Below are positions 15,293 through 22,829 of a DNA stretch of 25,886 nt, one piece after another. The stretch comes from CAZVQX01 sp964629735. GTDB lineage: Bacteria; Bacillota_I; Bacilli_A; RF39; UBA660. The notes under the pieces are model-generated. The model ran no database searches, had not been told where the DNA came from, and was given only the letters and a program-made list of their open reading frames with translations. Position 1 is the first letter of the stretch, and each line of letters opens with the position of its first letter. The position numbers and the translations under genes are program-made. Location: positions 1-25,886 of the forward strand of contig CAZVQX010000011.1 of the NCBI GenBank assembly GCA_964629735.1. Reading direction: 5' to 3'.

Positions 15293-16288
15293 ATGGGGAG
15301 AACAAAATATTTATTTTATGCTGTAAAAAACCTAGATAAAAAAAATATGTTTAAAACAATAAAAAAAATCAGTGAAAAATCAAATAAAAATACTATTATT
15401 ATATTTTTAGATGTAGTTTGGTGTGGGATAAGATATCAAGCTGGTTATTATGATTATTTGGAATTTGAGTTTTATAATTTAAATTCCAAACAAAGAAAAA
15501 CTTATGTGACGAGAGGTATTAATAATCAAATTGTAAAAAAATATAATGATAAAAGTAAATGGTATATTTTTGATGATAAGGTCCAGTTTCATAAATTATT
15601 TAAAGATTTTACTAAAAGAAAATATTTGAAATTAGATAACAATATTGAAGAGTTTGAAAAATTTTTAAAAGAACACCAAAAAATAATTGCCAAACCAATT
15701 GCTGGTACTGGTGGAAATGGGATTTTAAAAATTGAATATGATGCCAATGTAAATTTTGAACAAATATATGAGCAACTAGTTAAAAATAATCAACTATTGA
15801 TTGAGGAATATATTAGTCAACATTCCAAATTAAATGAATTGTATGCTGATTCGGTTAATTCACTTAGAATGTTCACTTTTATTGAAAATGGTAATAGCCA
15901 TTTCTTACAAGCTGTTTTAAAATTAGGAAATGGATCAATTGTTGATAATTTTAATGGTGGTGGTATGTATACTATTTTAAGTGATGATGGAATAGTCGTT
16001 AATCCGGCTATTGATAAAAATGATAATATTTTTACAATTCATCCTATAACCAATCAGTCGATTATTGGCTTTAAGGTTCCTATGTTTGAGGAAGCGGTTA
16101 ATCTTGTTAAAGAAGCGGCTAAAATGGTTCCAGAGGTTGGCTATATAGGTTGGGATGTTGCGATTACAAATGATGGTCCTATTATAATTGAGGGCAATTG
16201 TTACCCTGGAGTCTTTCAATTAAAGCCTAGTTTATCAAAAAATAAACAAGGTGTCTTAACAAAATATAAAAAACATATGAAAATATAA
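15293..16288 (+). CDS. Sugar-transfer-associated ATP-grasp protein
   Basis: This 331-aa protein resembles the sugar-transfer-associated ATP-grasp family (Pfam PF14397). Seen: the ATP-binding loop KPIAGTGGNGI (about 135-145), LLIEEYISQH, SVNSLRMFTF, the GGGMY metal/substrate segment, and a C-terminal VGYIGWDVAITNDGPIIIEGN with the Glu-Gly-Asn metal motif. ATP-grasp enzymes join a carboxylate to an amine or thiol through an acylphosphate. This family is usually encoded with exopolysaccharide or wall-polymer genes, so a ligase decorating a surface glycan or teichuronic-type polymer is a fair guess. It begins 8 nt after tyrS with a GGTG SD and ends at a bidirectional terminator. The substrate is unknown. 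Confidence 0.8.
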   Translation: MGRTKYLFYAVKNLDKKNMFKTIKKISEKSNKNTIIIFLDVVWCGIRYQAGYYDYLEFEFYNLNSKQRKTYVTRGINNQIVKKYNDKSKWYIFDDKVQFHKLFKDFTKRKYLKLDNNIEEFEKFLKEHQKIIAKPIAGTGGNGILKIEYDANVNFEQIYEQLVKNNQLLIEEYISQHSKLNELYADSVNSLRMFTFIENGNSHFLQAVLKLGNGSIVDNFNGGGMYTILSDDGIVVNPAIDKNDNIFTIHPITNQSIIGFKVPMFEEAVNLVKEAAKMVPEVGYIGWDVAITNDGPIIIEGNCYPGVFQLKPSLSKNKQGVLTKYKKHMKI

Positions 16289-16315
16289 AAAAAATTCCAA
16301 AATGGAATTTTTTTT
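16287..16315. terminator. Bidirectional terminator between the ATP-grasp gene and rpsD
   Basis: A 13-bp A/T-flanked stem (16287-16299 with 16303-16315; core TTCCA/TGGAA) around a 3-nt AAA loop. It overlaps both stop codons, serving both convergent genes. Confidence 0.8.
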
Positions 16316-16916
16316 ATTTGTTATAAAATTCAACAACTAATGCTTCATCAATTTCTTGATTTAATTCACTACGTTCTGGATATCTTACATAAACAGCTTC
16401 AAGTTTATTTTCATCAAAAGTAATGAATTCAACACGTTTAGAAATCGCTTCTAATGAAGATAAAATAACAGGATGATTTTTAGATTTCTCACGAACCGAA
16501 ATAACATCACCGGGCTTCACTTGGTATGATGGAATATCAACTTTTTTTCCGTTAACCGTAATATGACCATGGTTTACCAATTGTCTTGCTGCTTGTCTAG
16601 TATTTGCAAAACCAATGCGATAAACAATATTATCTAAACGACTCTCAAGTAATTTTAAGAAATCTTCACCAAGAACACCTTTTAACTTTTTTGCTTGTTC
16701 AAATGTCTTTTTAAATTGTTTTTCATTTAAACCATACATAAAGCGAACTTTTTGTTTTTCTTGTAATTGTTGTCCATAGTTAGATAGTTTTCTAGCCCTT
16801 TTTTGCCCATGTTGTCCTGGAGCATAAGGTCTCTTAGCTAGTTCTTTTCCTGTTTCTAATACTGAAAATCCTAATCTTCTTGATTTTTTGTATATTGGTC
16901 CAGTATATCTTGCCAT
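16314..16916 (-). CDS. rpsD: 30S ribosomal protein S4
   Basis: S4 is a primary 16S rRNA-binding protein that nucleates 30S assembly; in several bacteria it also represses its own translation. The 200-aa product from the ATG at 16916 (MARYTGPIYKKSRR) is the canonical length. Upstream in-frame codons lie in the leader, and AGGAGGG (16922-16928) precedes this ATG. The S4 domain is about 91-155 (LESRLDNIVYRIGFANTRQAARQLVNH...). The N-terminal region lacks the four zinc cysteines, so this is the zinc-independent (C-) form. It has its own strong promoter and a long structured leader, as for the autoregulated rpsD of B. subtilis. Confidence 0.98.
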   Translation of the reverse strand: MARYTGPIYKKSRRLGFSVLETGKELAKRPYAPGQHGQKRARKLSNYGQQLQEKQKVRFMYGLNEKQFKKTFEQAKKLKGVLGEDFLKLLESRLDNIVYRIGFANTRQAARQLVNHGHITVNGKKVDIPSYQVKPGDVISVREKSKNHPVILSSLEAISKRVEFITFDENKLEAVYVRYPERSELNQEIDEALVVEFYNK

Positions 16917-17075
16917 AATTTCCCTCCTTCGATATTTGCACAAAACATCGAGGTTAACCGCAAAACATTAGGGTGTCTATTTTAATACTTTCACTTGCAG
17001 CCTAAGTTACTCATAACACAAAAGGTAACAAACACATTAATATTTCCGATATAACGCTGCATAGATGTAATTGCA
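16917..17075 (-). promoter_or_regulatory. Structured rpsD leader, probable S4 autoregulatory RNA
   Basis: The region from the predicted start (about 17075) to the rpsD ATG is about 160 nt, far longer than other leaders here. Three nested or successive pairings are visible: GCTGCA (17056-17061) with TGCAGC (16996-17001); GTAAC (17025-17029) with GTTAC (17006-17010); and ATCGAGG (16947-16953) with CCTTCGAT (16926-16933). The last could hide the SD (16922-16929). B. subtilis rpsD is known to be repressed by S4 through its leader. Homology to that leader is inferred from position and structure, not sequence. Confidence 0.6.
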
Positions 17076-17081
17076 GTTATA

Positions 17082-17110
17082 ATTATAATATGATTTCCTT
17101 TTTAAGTCAA
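17082..17110 (-). promoter_or_regulatory. Sigma-A promoter of rpsD
   Basis: On the minus strand TTGACT (17105-17110, 5/6), a 17-bp spacer and a perfect TATAAT (17082-17087). Strong, as expected for a ribosomal protein gene. Between 17111 and 17205 I see no other clear signal. Confidence 0.8.
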
Positions 17111-17209
17111 CACTAAAATCACGTTTTAATTAATAATATGTTGAAAAATAAATATATTTATAATAAGTGAACTTTTAAGATAAATTTTCGTGCAAAAAAA
17201 GTCGAGATA

Positions 17210-17235
17210 TGATAAAATTAAAGTAGGTGATTATT
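17210..17235 (+). promoter_or_regulatory. Fused extended -10 promoter/RBS module of ezrA
   Basis: TGA then TAAAAT (17213-17218), 6 nt, AGGTGAT (17225-17231), 4 nt, ATG (17236). The -35 (GTGCAA, 17190-17195) is weak. Confidence 0.6.
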
Positions 17236-18951
17236 ATGAATGAAATATCTTTAATAATTATAACTATATTTATTATTACCGTAATTGTAATAATTGGTGT
17301 TTTAAACCTCATTCAAAATCATAAGAATAAAAAACTAAAAAATAAAATAGATAGATTAGAGTATGAGAAAAACGTAATAGAAAGTGCACCTATTACTCCA
17401 GAATTGAGTAAAATAGAAGCTTTTTTAAAAAATGAAAAATTAGAAATAATGTATAACGATTGGAAAAAGAGATTAGAAGAAATAAAGAACAATCAAATTC
17501 CAAAAATTACTGATATGCTTATCGAAACTGAATATTGCTTATCGAGGATGGACTATAAGGGCACAACATATAAACTAGCTAAACTAGAAATTGAAATTTA
17601 TAAAGTTCGTACTAATTCAGAATTTTTATTAGAAGAAATAAAAGAAATAACAACTAGTGAAGAAAGAAATCGTGCAATTATTACTAAGTTAAAAGCTAAA
17701 TATAGAGAACTTTATCAAAAATTTGTTGATCATAAATTAGAATATGGTTCAGTTGCTAATACTGTTTCTTTACAATTCGAAAATATAGCACATCGTTTTG
17801 AAAAGTTTGAAGAATTTATGGAAAATAATGAATATACCGAAGTTACTCAGATTATTAAAGCAATTGATGAAATGTTAAAACATATGGAAAATGTCGTTGA
17901 AGAGGCTCCTGTAATTGTTATGATGGCAACTAATATTTTACCTAAAAAAATTAGTGAGGTTCAAAAAACATATGATTTAATGACACAAAATGGTTATCCA
18001 TTAGGTTATTTAAATGTTGAATATAATATAGAAGAAGCTAATAAAAAAATTGATGATATATTTGACCGCTTAAAAGTTTTAAATTTAGAAGATAGTTTAT
18101 TTGAATTAAAAGTTTTATTAGATTATTTTGATTCTTTATTTAATGATTTTGAAAAAGAAAAAATAAATCGTTCAACCTATGAAGAGACAAAAGAAAAATT
18201 TAAAAATAAACTTGATCGCATCAATCAATTAGTAAATGATATATTTACTCAAATAGAAGATGTTAAAAAAATTTATAATTTATCAACTGATGATATAAAA
18301 TTATTAAATGTAGTTCGTAAAGAAATAAAAAATTTAAATAAGGATTATAAAACGTTAATATCACATACTAGTAATAATACTTTTGCTTATTCTAAATTAG
18401 TATCAGAAATAGAAGGTTTAAATTTAAAATTAGTTCAAATTGAAGAACGACTTGATACCTCTTTAGATGCTATTGGTAGCATGAAAGAGGATGAAATGAG
18501 AGCGCGTCAACAGTTAGATGAGGTTAAGTTAATTCTAAAGGAATCAAAACGTAAAATGAGAGAATACAAACTTCCAGTCATACCAAATTCATATTATGTT
18601 CAATTAAATGAAGCAAGTGCCGCTATTCGTGAAATTGTTGTTGAATTAGGTAAAACTCCTATAACAATTAGTGTTTTAAATACAAGGGTTGATACTGCTC
18701 GTGATTTAGTTTTAAAATTATACAACACAACTAAAGAAATGTTGAAAACAGCAATGTTTGCTGAAATGGCAATTGTTTATGGTAATAGATATCGTAGTTC
18801 GATTAATGATTTAGATAAAAGTTTGTTATATTCTGAAGTTTTATTTTACAAAGGCGAATATCACAGGTCTCTGGAACTATCAATTAATTCATTAAATAAA
18901 ATAGAGCCAGGTATATATGAAAAATTAATTAATTTATATGATAAAAAGTAA
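17236..18951 (+). CDS. ezrA: Septation ring formation regulator EzrA
   Basis: EzrA is a membrane protein of Bacilli that binds FtsZ, limits Z-rings to midcell and helps coordinate wall synthesis at division. The 571-aa protein matches the family in length and plan. It has an extracellular stub of a few residues, one N-terminal membrane helix (about 5-27), a basic segment (NHKNKKLKNKIDR), then a long alpha-helical cytoplasmic rod of spectrin-like repeats. In-frame GTG 17227 lies within the SD, so the ATG at 17236 is the start. It is preceded by its own promoter and followed by a terminator-like hairpin before thiI, with which it is also neighbour in B. subtilis. Confidence 0.93.
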   Translation: MNEISLIIITIFIITVIVIIGVLNLIQNHKNKKLKNKIDRLEYEKNVIESAPITPELSKIEAFLKNEKLEIMYNDWKKRLEEIKNNQIPKITDMLIETEYCLSRMDYKGTTYKLAKLEIEIYKVRTNSEFLLEEIKEITTSEERNRAIITKLKAKYRELYQKFVDHKLEYGSVANTVSLQFENIAHRFEKFEEFMENNEYTEVTQIIKAIDEMLKHMENVVEEAPVIVMMATNILPKKISEVQKTYDLMTQNGYPLGYLNVEYNIEEANKKIDDIFDRLKVLNLEDSLFELKVLLDYFDSLFNDFEKEKINRSTYEETKEKFKNKLDRINQLVNDIFTQIEDVKKIYNLSTDDIKLLNVVRKEIKNLNKDYKTLISHTSNNTFAYSKLVSEIEGLNLKLVQIEERLDTSLDAIGSMKEDEMRARQQLDEVKLILKESKRKMREYKLPVIPNSYYVQLNEASAAIREIVVELGKTPITISVLNTRVDTARDLVLKLYNTTKEMLKTAMFAEMAIVYGNRYRSSINDLDKSLLYSEVLFYKGEYHRSLELSINSLNKIEPGIYEKLINLYDKK

Positions 18952-18968
18952 TAGTTTTATTACTTTTT
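18943..18968 (+). terminator. Hairpin terminator between ezrA and thiI
   Basis: AAAAAGTAATA (18943-18953) pairs with TATTACTTTTT (18958-18968) around a GTTT loop, followed by more Ts. It overlaps the ezrA stop. The thiI ATG is only 16 nt beyond, leaving no room for a separate promoter after it. Confidence 0.65.
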
Positions 18969-18984
18969 TAAATAGGAGGGATTT

Positions 18985-20172
18985 ATGGAAAAATTAATCT
19001 TAATAAAATATGGTGAATTATCAACGAAAAAAGGTAATCGTAATATGTTTATTCGTTTGTTAGAAAAAAATATATATAATTTATTAAAAGAATATGATTT
19101 GACAATAAAAAAAGATCATTCACGAATGTATATTATGGTTGATAATAAATATATAGATGAAGTAGTTAATCATTTGACATTAATTTTTGGTATTCATGGT
19201 ATAGTAATTGCCTATAAAGTTAATAATAATATAGAAAATATTAAAAATAAAGTTGTAGAAATTATTGATAATCAAGAATTAACAACTTTTAAAACTTTTA
19301 AAATTTATACAAAGCGAGCTGATAAAAAATTTCCAATATCTAGTATGGAAGTAAACAATATAATCGGTGGTACAGTTTTAAAAAACACTTCACTTAAAGT
19401 TGATGTTCATAATCCGGAACTTTTAATTAATATTGAAATTAGAAATGATGGAACATTTATTTATTCAAATGAAATTCGGGGGATCGGTGGATATCCTGTT
19501 GGCGTTCAAGGAAAAGGATTACTAATGCTAAGTGGTGGAATTGATAGCCCAGTAGCTGGTTATTTAGCTTTAAAACGTGGAATTGATTTAGAATGTCTAT
19601 ATTTTGAATCACCACCCCACACTAGTCAACAAGCAAAAGAAAAAGTAATTGAGTTAGCTAATATAATAAATAAATATTCCGGAAATATAAAACTACATGT
19701 GGTACCATTTACAAAATTACAAGAGGAAATATATAAAAATGTTCCTCATAGTTATAATATAACCATAATGCGTAGAATGATGTATCGAATAGCGACTGAG
19801 GTTGCTAAAAATAATAATTGTAAAGCCATTATTAACGGCGAAAGTATTGGACAAGTTGCTAGTCAAACCTTAGATAGTATACTTGTTATTAATAATGTTA
19901 CTAATTTTCCTATTATTCGCCCAGTATCATGTATGGATAAAATCGAAATAATAGATTTATCAAGAAAAATTCATACTTATGAAACAAGTATTTTACCATA
20001 CGAAGACTGTTGTACAATATTTGTGCCTAAGCATCCTGTTATAAATCCTGTTTTATCAAAATGTCTTGAATATGAAAAAAATTTCAATTATGAAAAATTA
20101 GTTGAAGAATGTGTTCAAAATATTGAAACCATTAGTAATTTAAATCCTGAAAAGTTTAACGATTTATTATAA
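18985..20172 (+). CDS. thiI: tRNA 4-thiouridine synthase / thiamine sulfur-transfer protein ThiI
   Basis: ThiI adenylates U8 of tRNA and installs sulfur to make 4-thiouridine, a near-UV sensor base. In some bacteria it also helps load ThiS for thiazole synthesis. The 395-aa protein has an N-terminal ferredoxin-like domain, a THUMP domain (about 60-165) and a PP-loop pyrophosphatase domain with SGGIDSPVAGYLA (183-195). It lacks the C-terminal rhodanese domain of the E. coli enzyme, as do Bacilli forms. The Cys pair in YEDCCTIFVPKHP is family-typical. In B. subtilis a dedicated cysteine desulfurase gene lies between ezrA and thiI; it is absent here, so sulfur must come from an enzyme encoded elsewhere. 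SD AGGAGGG supports the start. Confidence 0.95.
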   Translation: MEKLILIKYGELSTKKGNRNMFIRLLEKNIYNLLKEYDLTIKKDHSRMYIMVDNKYIDEVVNHLTLIFGIHGIVIAYKVNNNIENIKNKVVEIIDNQELTTFKTFKIYTKRADKKFPISSMEVNNIIGGTVLKNTSLKVDVHNPELLINIEIRNDGTFIYSNEIRGIGGYPVGVQGKGLLMLSGGIDSPVAGYLALKRGIDLECLYFESPPHTSQQAKEKVIELANIINKYSGNIKLHVVPFTKLQEEIYKNVPHSYNITIMRRMMYRIATEVAKNNNCKAIINGESIGQVASQTLDSILVINNVTNFPIIRPVSCMDKIEIIDLSRKIHTYETSILPYEDCCTIFVPKHPVINPVLSKCLEYEKNFNYEKLVEECVQNIETISNLNPEKFNDLL

Positions 20173-20195
20173 GTAAAAATTACCAATATTAAAAA

Positions 20196-20225
20196 GGTAT
20201 TAAAAATTTCTCTGTACACAAACTA
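20196..20225 (+). promoter_or_regulatory. Candidate sigma-G promoter of the first SASP gene
   Basis: GGTATT (20196-20201) resembles the sigma-G -35 TGTATA at four of six positions. At 17 bp CAAACTA (20219-20225) matches the -10 CATACTA at six of seven. SASP genes are classical sigma-G targets. No sigma-A pair is seen. Confidence 0.5.
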
Positions 20226-20249
20226 ATAATGTACGGAGGTGATATATAT

Positions 20250-20477
20250 ATGAATAACGCTAATCAAAATATGCAAAATAAAAATAAATTAGTTGTACCA
20301 AACGCAAAACAAGCAATTGATCAAATGAAATATGAAATTGCTAGTCAATTTGGTGTAACAATGGGGCCTGATACACCGTCGAGATTAAATGGAACTGTTG
20401 GTGGTGAAATAACTCGTCGTTTAGTCCAAATGGGTCAACAAAACATAAGTAATCAATCACAATTTCAATCAAAATAA
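20250..20477 (+). CDS. Small acid-soluble spore protein, alpha/beta type (copy 1)
   Basis: Alpha/beta SASPs coat forespore DNA, push it toward the A form and protect it from UV and heat; the GPR protease degrades them at germination. The 75-aa protein has the two family blocks: block 1 (QAIDQMKYEIASQFGV), which contains the GPR cleavage region at the Glu-Ile-Ala, and block 2 (GGEITRRLVQMGQQ) with its DNA-contacting Gly, Arg and Lys-rich segment. The ATG at 20250 follows a perfect GGAGGTGAT; an in-frame ATG at 20229 lies before that SD. It is flanked by a candidate sigma-G promoter and a terminator, so it is monocistronic. Gln-rich ends are typical. Confidence 0.97.
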   Translation: MNNANQNMQNKNKLVVPNAKQAIDQMKYEIASQFGVTMGPDTPSRLNGTVGGEITRRLVQMGQQNISNQSQFQSK

Positions 20478-20478
20478 T

Positions 20479-20500
20479 AGACAGGAAACTGTCTTTTATT
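20479..20500 (+). terminator. Terminator of SASP copy 1
   Basis: AGACAG (20479-20484) and CTGTCT (20489-20494) close a GAAA tetraloop, followed by TTTATT. It begins one base after the stop codon. Confidence 0.75.
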
Positions 20501-20567
20501 ATGCCAAAACTTACCGCTTATTATTTTTATAGTTTTGTTAATTATATTAATAAAGGTGGTGAGATAT

Positions 20568-20798
20568 ATGAACAACAGTACAAATCAAAATTATAACAAA
20601 CTAGTTGTACCAGGTGCAAAACAAGCAATTGATCAAATGAAATATGAAATTGCAAAAGAATTTGGCGTTACTTTAGGCCCAGATACAGCATCACGATTAA
20701 ATGGTTCGGTTGGTGGCGAAATCACTAAGAGATTAGTACAATTAGGACAACAACAAATAGCTGGTCAATCGAATATGCAAAATATGCAAATGAAATAA
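20568..20798 (+). CDS. Small acid-soluble spore protein, alpha/beta type (copy 2)
   Basis: This 76-aa SASP is a tandem paralogue of the preceding gene. Block QAIDQMKYEIAKEFGV and block GGEITKRLVQLGQQQ are almost the same, with Lys-Glu for Ser-Gln after EIA, the more canonical GPR-site context. The ends have diverged (MQNMQMK repeats at the C-terminus). The ATG at 20568 follows a GGTGGTGAG SD; an in-frame TTG upstream is unsupported. It has its own strong terminator. A promoter is less clear: TATATTA (20543-20549) matches a sigma-G -10 at five of seven positions but lacks a good -35. Two adjacent copies should raise the SASP dose in the forespore. Confidence 0.97.
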   Translation: MNNSTNQNYNKLVVPGAKQAIDQMKYEIAKEFGVTLGPDTASRLNGSVGGEITKRLVQLGQQQIAGQSNMQNMQMK

Positions 20799-20803
20799 AT
20801 AAT

Positions 20804-20837
20804 AAAACTGATTCCCGATTAGAATGGAATCAGTTTT
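20804..20837 (+). terminator. Strong terminator of SASP copy 2
   Basis: A perfect 12-bp stem AAAACTGATTCC/GGAATCAGTTTT (20804-20815 with 20826-20837) with a 10-nt loop. Confidence 0.85.
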
Positions 20838-20854
20838 AATTTTAATAAAATATA

Positions 20855-20882
20855 TTGTTATCCAGTTGTTTTGTGTTATAAT
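20855..20882 (+). promoter_or_regulatory. Extended -10 promoter of the Cys/His coiled-coil gene
   Basis: TTGTTA (20855-20860), a 16-bp spacer, and TGT then TATAAT (20877-20882). The ATG at 20902 is 19 nt beyond, with GGAGTGAT as SD, close to but not in the fused geometry. Confidence 0.6.
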
Positions 20883-20901
20883 TAATTTATGGAGTGATAG
20901 A

Positions 20902-21351
20902 ATGGATAAAATTGAAAATCAATTATTAAATTCAAAAAAAGAATTATGCAATATTGAAGAACGATTAAATTCAATAGAAAAAGAAAGAGTTATTAAAGAA
21001 TATAATAATTTAAAAAAGGAAGCAGAAATTTTAAAATTTAAAATTTTAAAATTGATCAAAGAAAAACAAGAAAGTTGTAAACATCCTTTATGGTATTTTT
21101 TAAAATCAGAAAATGACTCATATGAAGGCCGTCTTTATTGGACTTGTAAATGTGTTGAGTGTAACAAAATATTAGAAGATCGTAATAAAGAATTTTTTGA
21201 TAAAAAAGTAGTAATGAGTGATGTGCTTTTTGGTGAGGCAAAAAGGAGTGAATACTCTTTTGAAGAAGTTCAAAAGGCATATAACAATCAAAAAAAACAA
21301 GATTTCAACGTGCTTCGAGATATTAAAATTTTAATAAAATCTAATAAGTAA
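20902..21351 (+). CDS. Coiled-coil protein with Cys/His cluster, unknown function
   Basis: I do not recognise this 149-aa protein. Residues 1-56 are a Glu/Lys-rich coiled coil (NQLLNSKKELCNIEERL...). They are followed by a possible zinc site, C59-x-H61 and C82-x-C84-x2-C87 (WTCKCVECNK), in a short beta-ribbon-like stretch, then a charged helical tail. It looks like a small zinc-ribbon protein with a dimerising helix and has no membrane segment. The ATG at 20902 follows GGAGTGAT. It has its own promoter and lies 33 nt before a membrane protein gene with a poor SD, so the two may be co-transcribed. Confidence 0.8.
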   Translation: MDKIENQLLNSKKELCNIEERLNSIEKERVIKEYNNLKKEAEILKFKILKLIKEKQESCKHPLWYFLKSENDSYEGRLYWTCKCVECNKILEDRNKEFFDKKVVMSDVLFGEAKRSEYSFEEVQKAYNNQKKQDFNVLRDIKILIKSNK

Positions 21352-21384
21352 AATATTTATTAATTTAAAAATAAAGGTTTTAAT

Positions 21385-22236
21385 ATGCAAAGTAATAAAA
21401 ATAAAGAAGCACTCTTAATTTATAAAAAAAACATTTTGTTCTATTCACCAATTTTAATAATTATAGGAGTATTATTAATAAGGCCTGGAATTGTGTTATA
21501 TAAAGATAATTATAGTGTTATTAAAAGTGTTGAATTATTAGCCGTTCTGCCAATTATATTAATAATTTTGGTTAATAAAAATAAAGCTGATTATTTTTTA
21601 ATTTTTACTATTATAAGTGGTTATATCTTTTTTGGATTAACAATATCATTATTTCGTTATTCATTTTATCACCATAATATAATAACTTTTATGTCTGCAC
21701 TATTTATTACATTAGGGCATATACTATCACTAGTATTTTATTATAATATAGTAGCTAAAGTCTCATCAAAATCAAAAATTAGTTTAATAACTGAATTAAA
21801 AACCGAAGAGTTAAATAATAAAGAAAGTTTGGTATGTGTCCATTTATTTGGTTTGGATGATGTTCCTAAAAATTATCCGGTTATTTTAACAATTGAAGAT
21901 CATTATATAAAATTTTTAATTATTAATGATAATAATGAAATCGATGAGATTATTTTTGATGAAAAGATTACTGATCTTAGTTATCGATATTCCAATACTT
22001 TAAAAAGCAGTCTAGGACTATCTTTAGTACCAAATAAATTGTATGTTGCTGATCTTTTTTTTAAAAATAGTAACTTAAGTGTTAATAGTCGATACGATCA
22101 TAAAGCAGTGCCCAAAACTAATATTGATTTTAATTGGGAGATTAAAATAACTTATAATAAAGATGATAAAGAAAAGATTATTTTATTAAATATGAAAAAA
22201 AATCCGAAAGAAATTATAAAAAAAATAAAGTTTTAG
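21385..22236 (+). CDS. Four-helix membrane protein of unknown function
   Basis: I do not recognise this 283-aa protein. It has four predicted membrane helices (about 16-38, 46-62, 68-92 and 100-125), all in the first 130 residues. A soluble C-terminal domain (about 140-283) looks beta-rich (VILTIEDHYIKFLIINDNNEIDEIIF...) and is perhaps PH-like; this is a visual impression only. It ends in a Lys-rich tail. The SD (AAAGG) is weak, and translation may depend on the upstream gene. No transport or enzyme motif is visible. Confidence 0.75.
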   Translation: MQSNKNKEALLIYKKNILFYSPILIIIGVLLIRPGIVLYKDNYSVIKSVELLAVLPIILIILVNKNKADYFLIFTIISGYIFFGLTISLFRYSFYHHNIITFMSALFITLGHILSLVFYYNIVAKVSSKSKISLITELKTEELNNKESLVCVHLFGLDDVPKNYPVILTIEDHYIKFLIINDNNEIDEIIFDEKITDLSYRYSNTLKSSLGLSLVPNKLYVADLFFKNSNLSVNSRYDHKAVPKTNIDFNWEIKITYNKDDKEKIILLNMKKNPKEIIKKIKF

Positions 22237-22255
22237 TTTTAAACTTTATTTTTTT
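22218..22255. terminator. Bidirectional terminator between the 4-TM gene and clpP
   Basis: AATAAAGTTT (22224-22233) pairs with AAACTTTATT (22241-22250), with A- and T-runs on each side. It contains the upstream stop and reaches the clpP stop. Confidence 0.75.
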
Positions 22256-22829
22256 ATTGTTTTAATATTTCATCTATTAAACCATACTCTAAGGCTTCTT
22301 TTGCTTCCATAAAATTATCACGTTCAGTATCTCTTTCAATTTTCTTTAATTCTTGACCGGTTTTATTAGCTAATATAATATTTAATTTGTCTTTAATTTT
22401 TAATATTCTTTCAGCGGCAATCTTAATTTCAGTAGCTTGACCTTGAACACCACCAAGCGGCTGATGAATCATTACTTCTGAATTCGGTAGTCCGTATCTC
22501 TTTCCTTTTGTCCCGCTTGCTAATAATAAAGCTGCCATACTTGCCGCCATGCCAATGCATATGGTTGAAACGTCACTTTTAATAAAATTCATAGTATCAT
22601 AAATAGCCATTCCACCTGTGACACTACCACCAGGTGAATTAATATATAAACTAATATCATTATTATTTAATGAATCTAAATAAAGTAACTGAGCAACAAT
22701 TGTATTGGAATTTAAATCATTGATTTCTCCACATAAAATAATAATTCGTTCTTTTAATAATCGCGAATAAATATCATATGCTCTTTCACCGTTATTTGTT
22801 TTTTCGATTACTGTTGGTATTAAACTCAA
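22254..22829 (-). CDS. clpP: ATP-dependent Clp protease proteolytic subunit
   Basis: ClpP is the tetradecameric serine peptidase that degrades substrates unfolded by ClpC, ClpX or ClpE. I place the start at TTG 22829, not the in-frame ATG at 22847. The TTG has GGATGAT 3 nt upstream, the ATG lies upstream of the predicted transcript start, and the 191-aa product starts SLIPTVIEKT like B. subtilis ClpP. With this start the triad is S97 (GMAASMAA), H122 (MIHQPLGG) and D171 (RDTERD), the standard numbering. No CtsR-type heptanucleotide repeats were found upstream, so heat-shock control of the usual kind is not evident. Confidence 0.96.
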   Translation of the reverse strand: MSLIPTVIEKTNNGERAYDIYSRLLKERIIILCGEINDLNSNTIVAQLLYLDSLNNNDISLYINSPGGSVTGGMAIYDTMNFIKSDVSTICIGMAASMAALLLASGTKGKRYGLPNSEVMIHQPLGGVQGQATEIKIAAERILKIKDKLNIILANKTGQELKKIERDTERDNFMEAKEALEYGLIDEILKQ

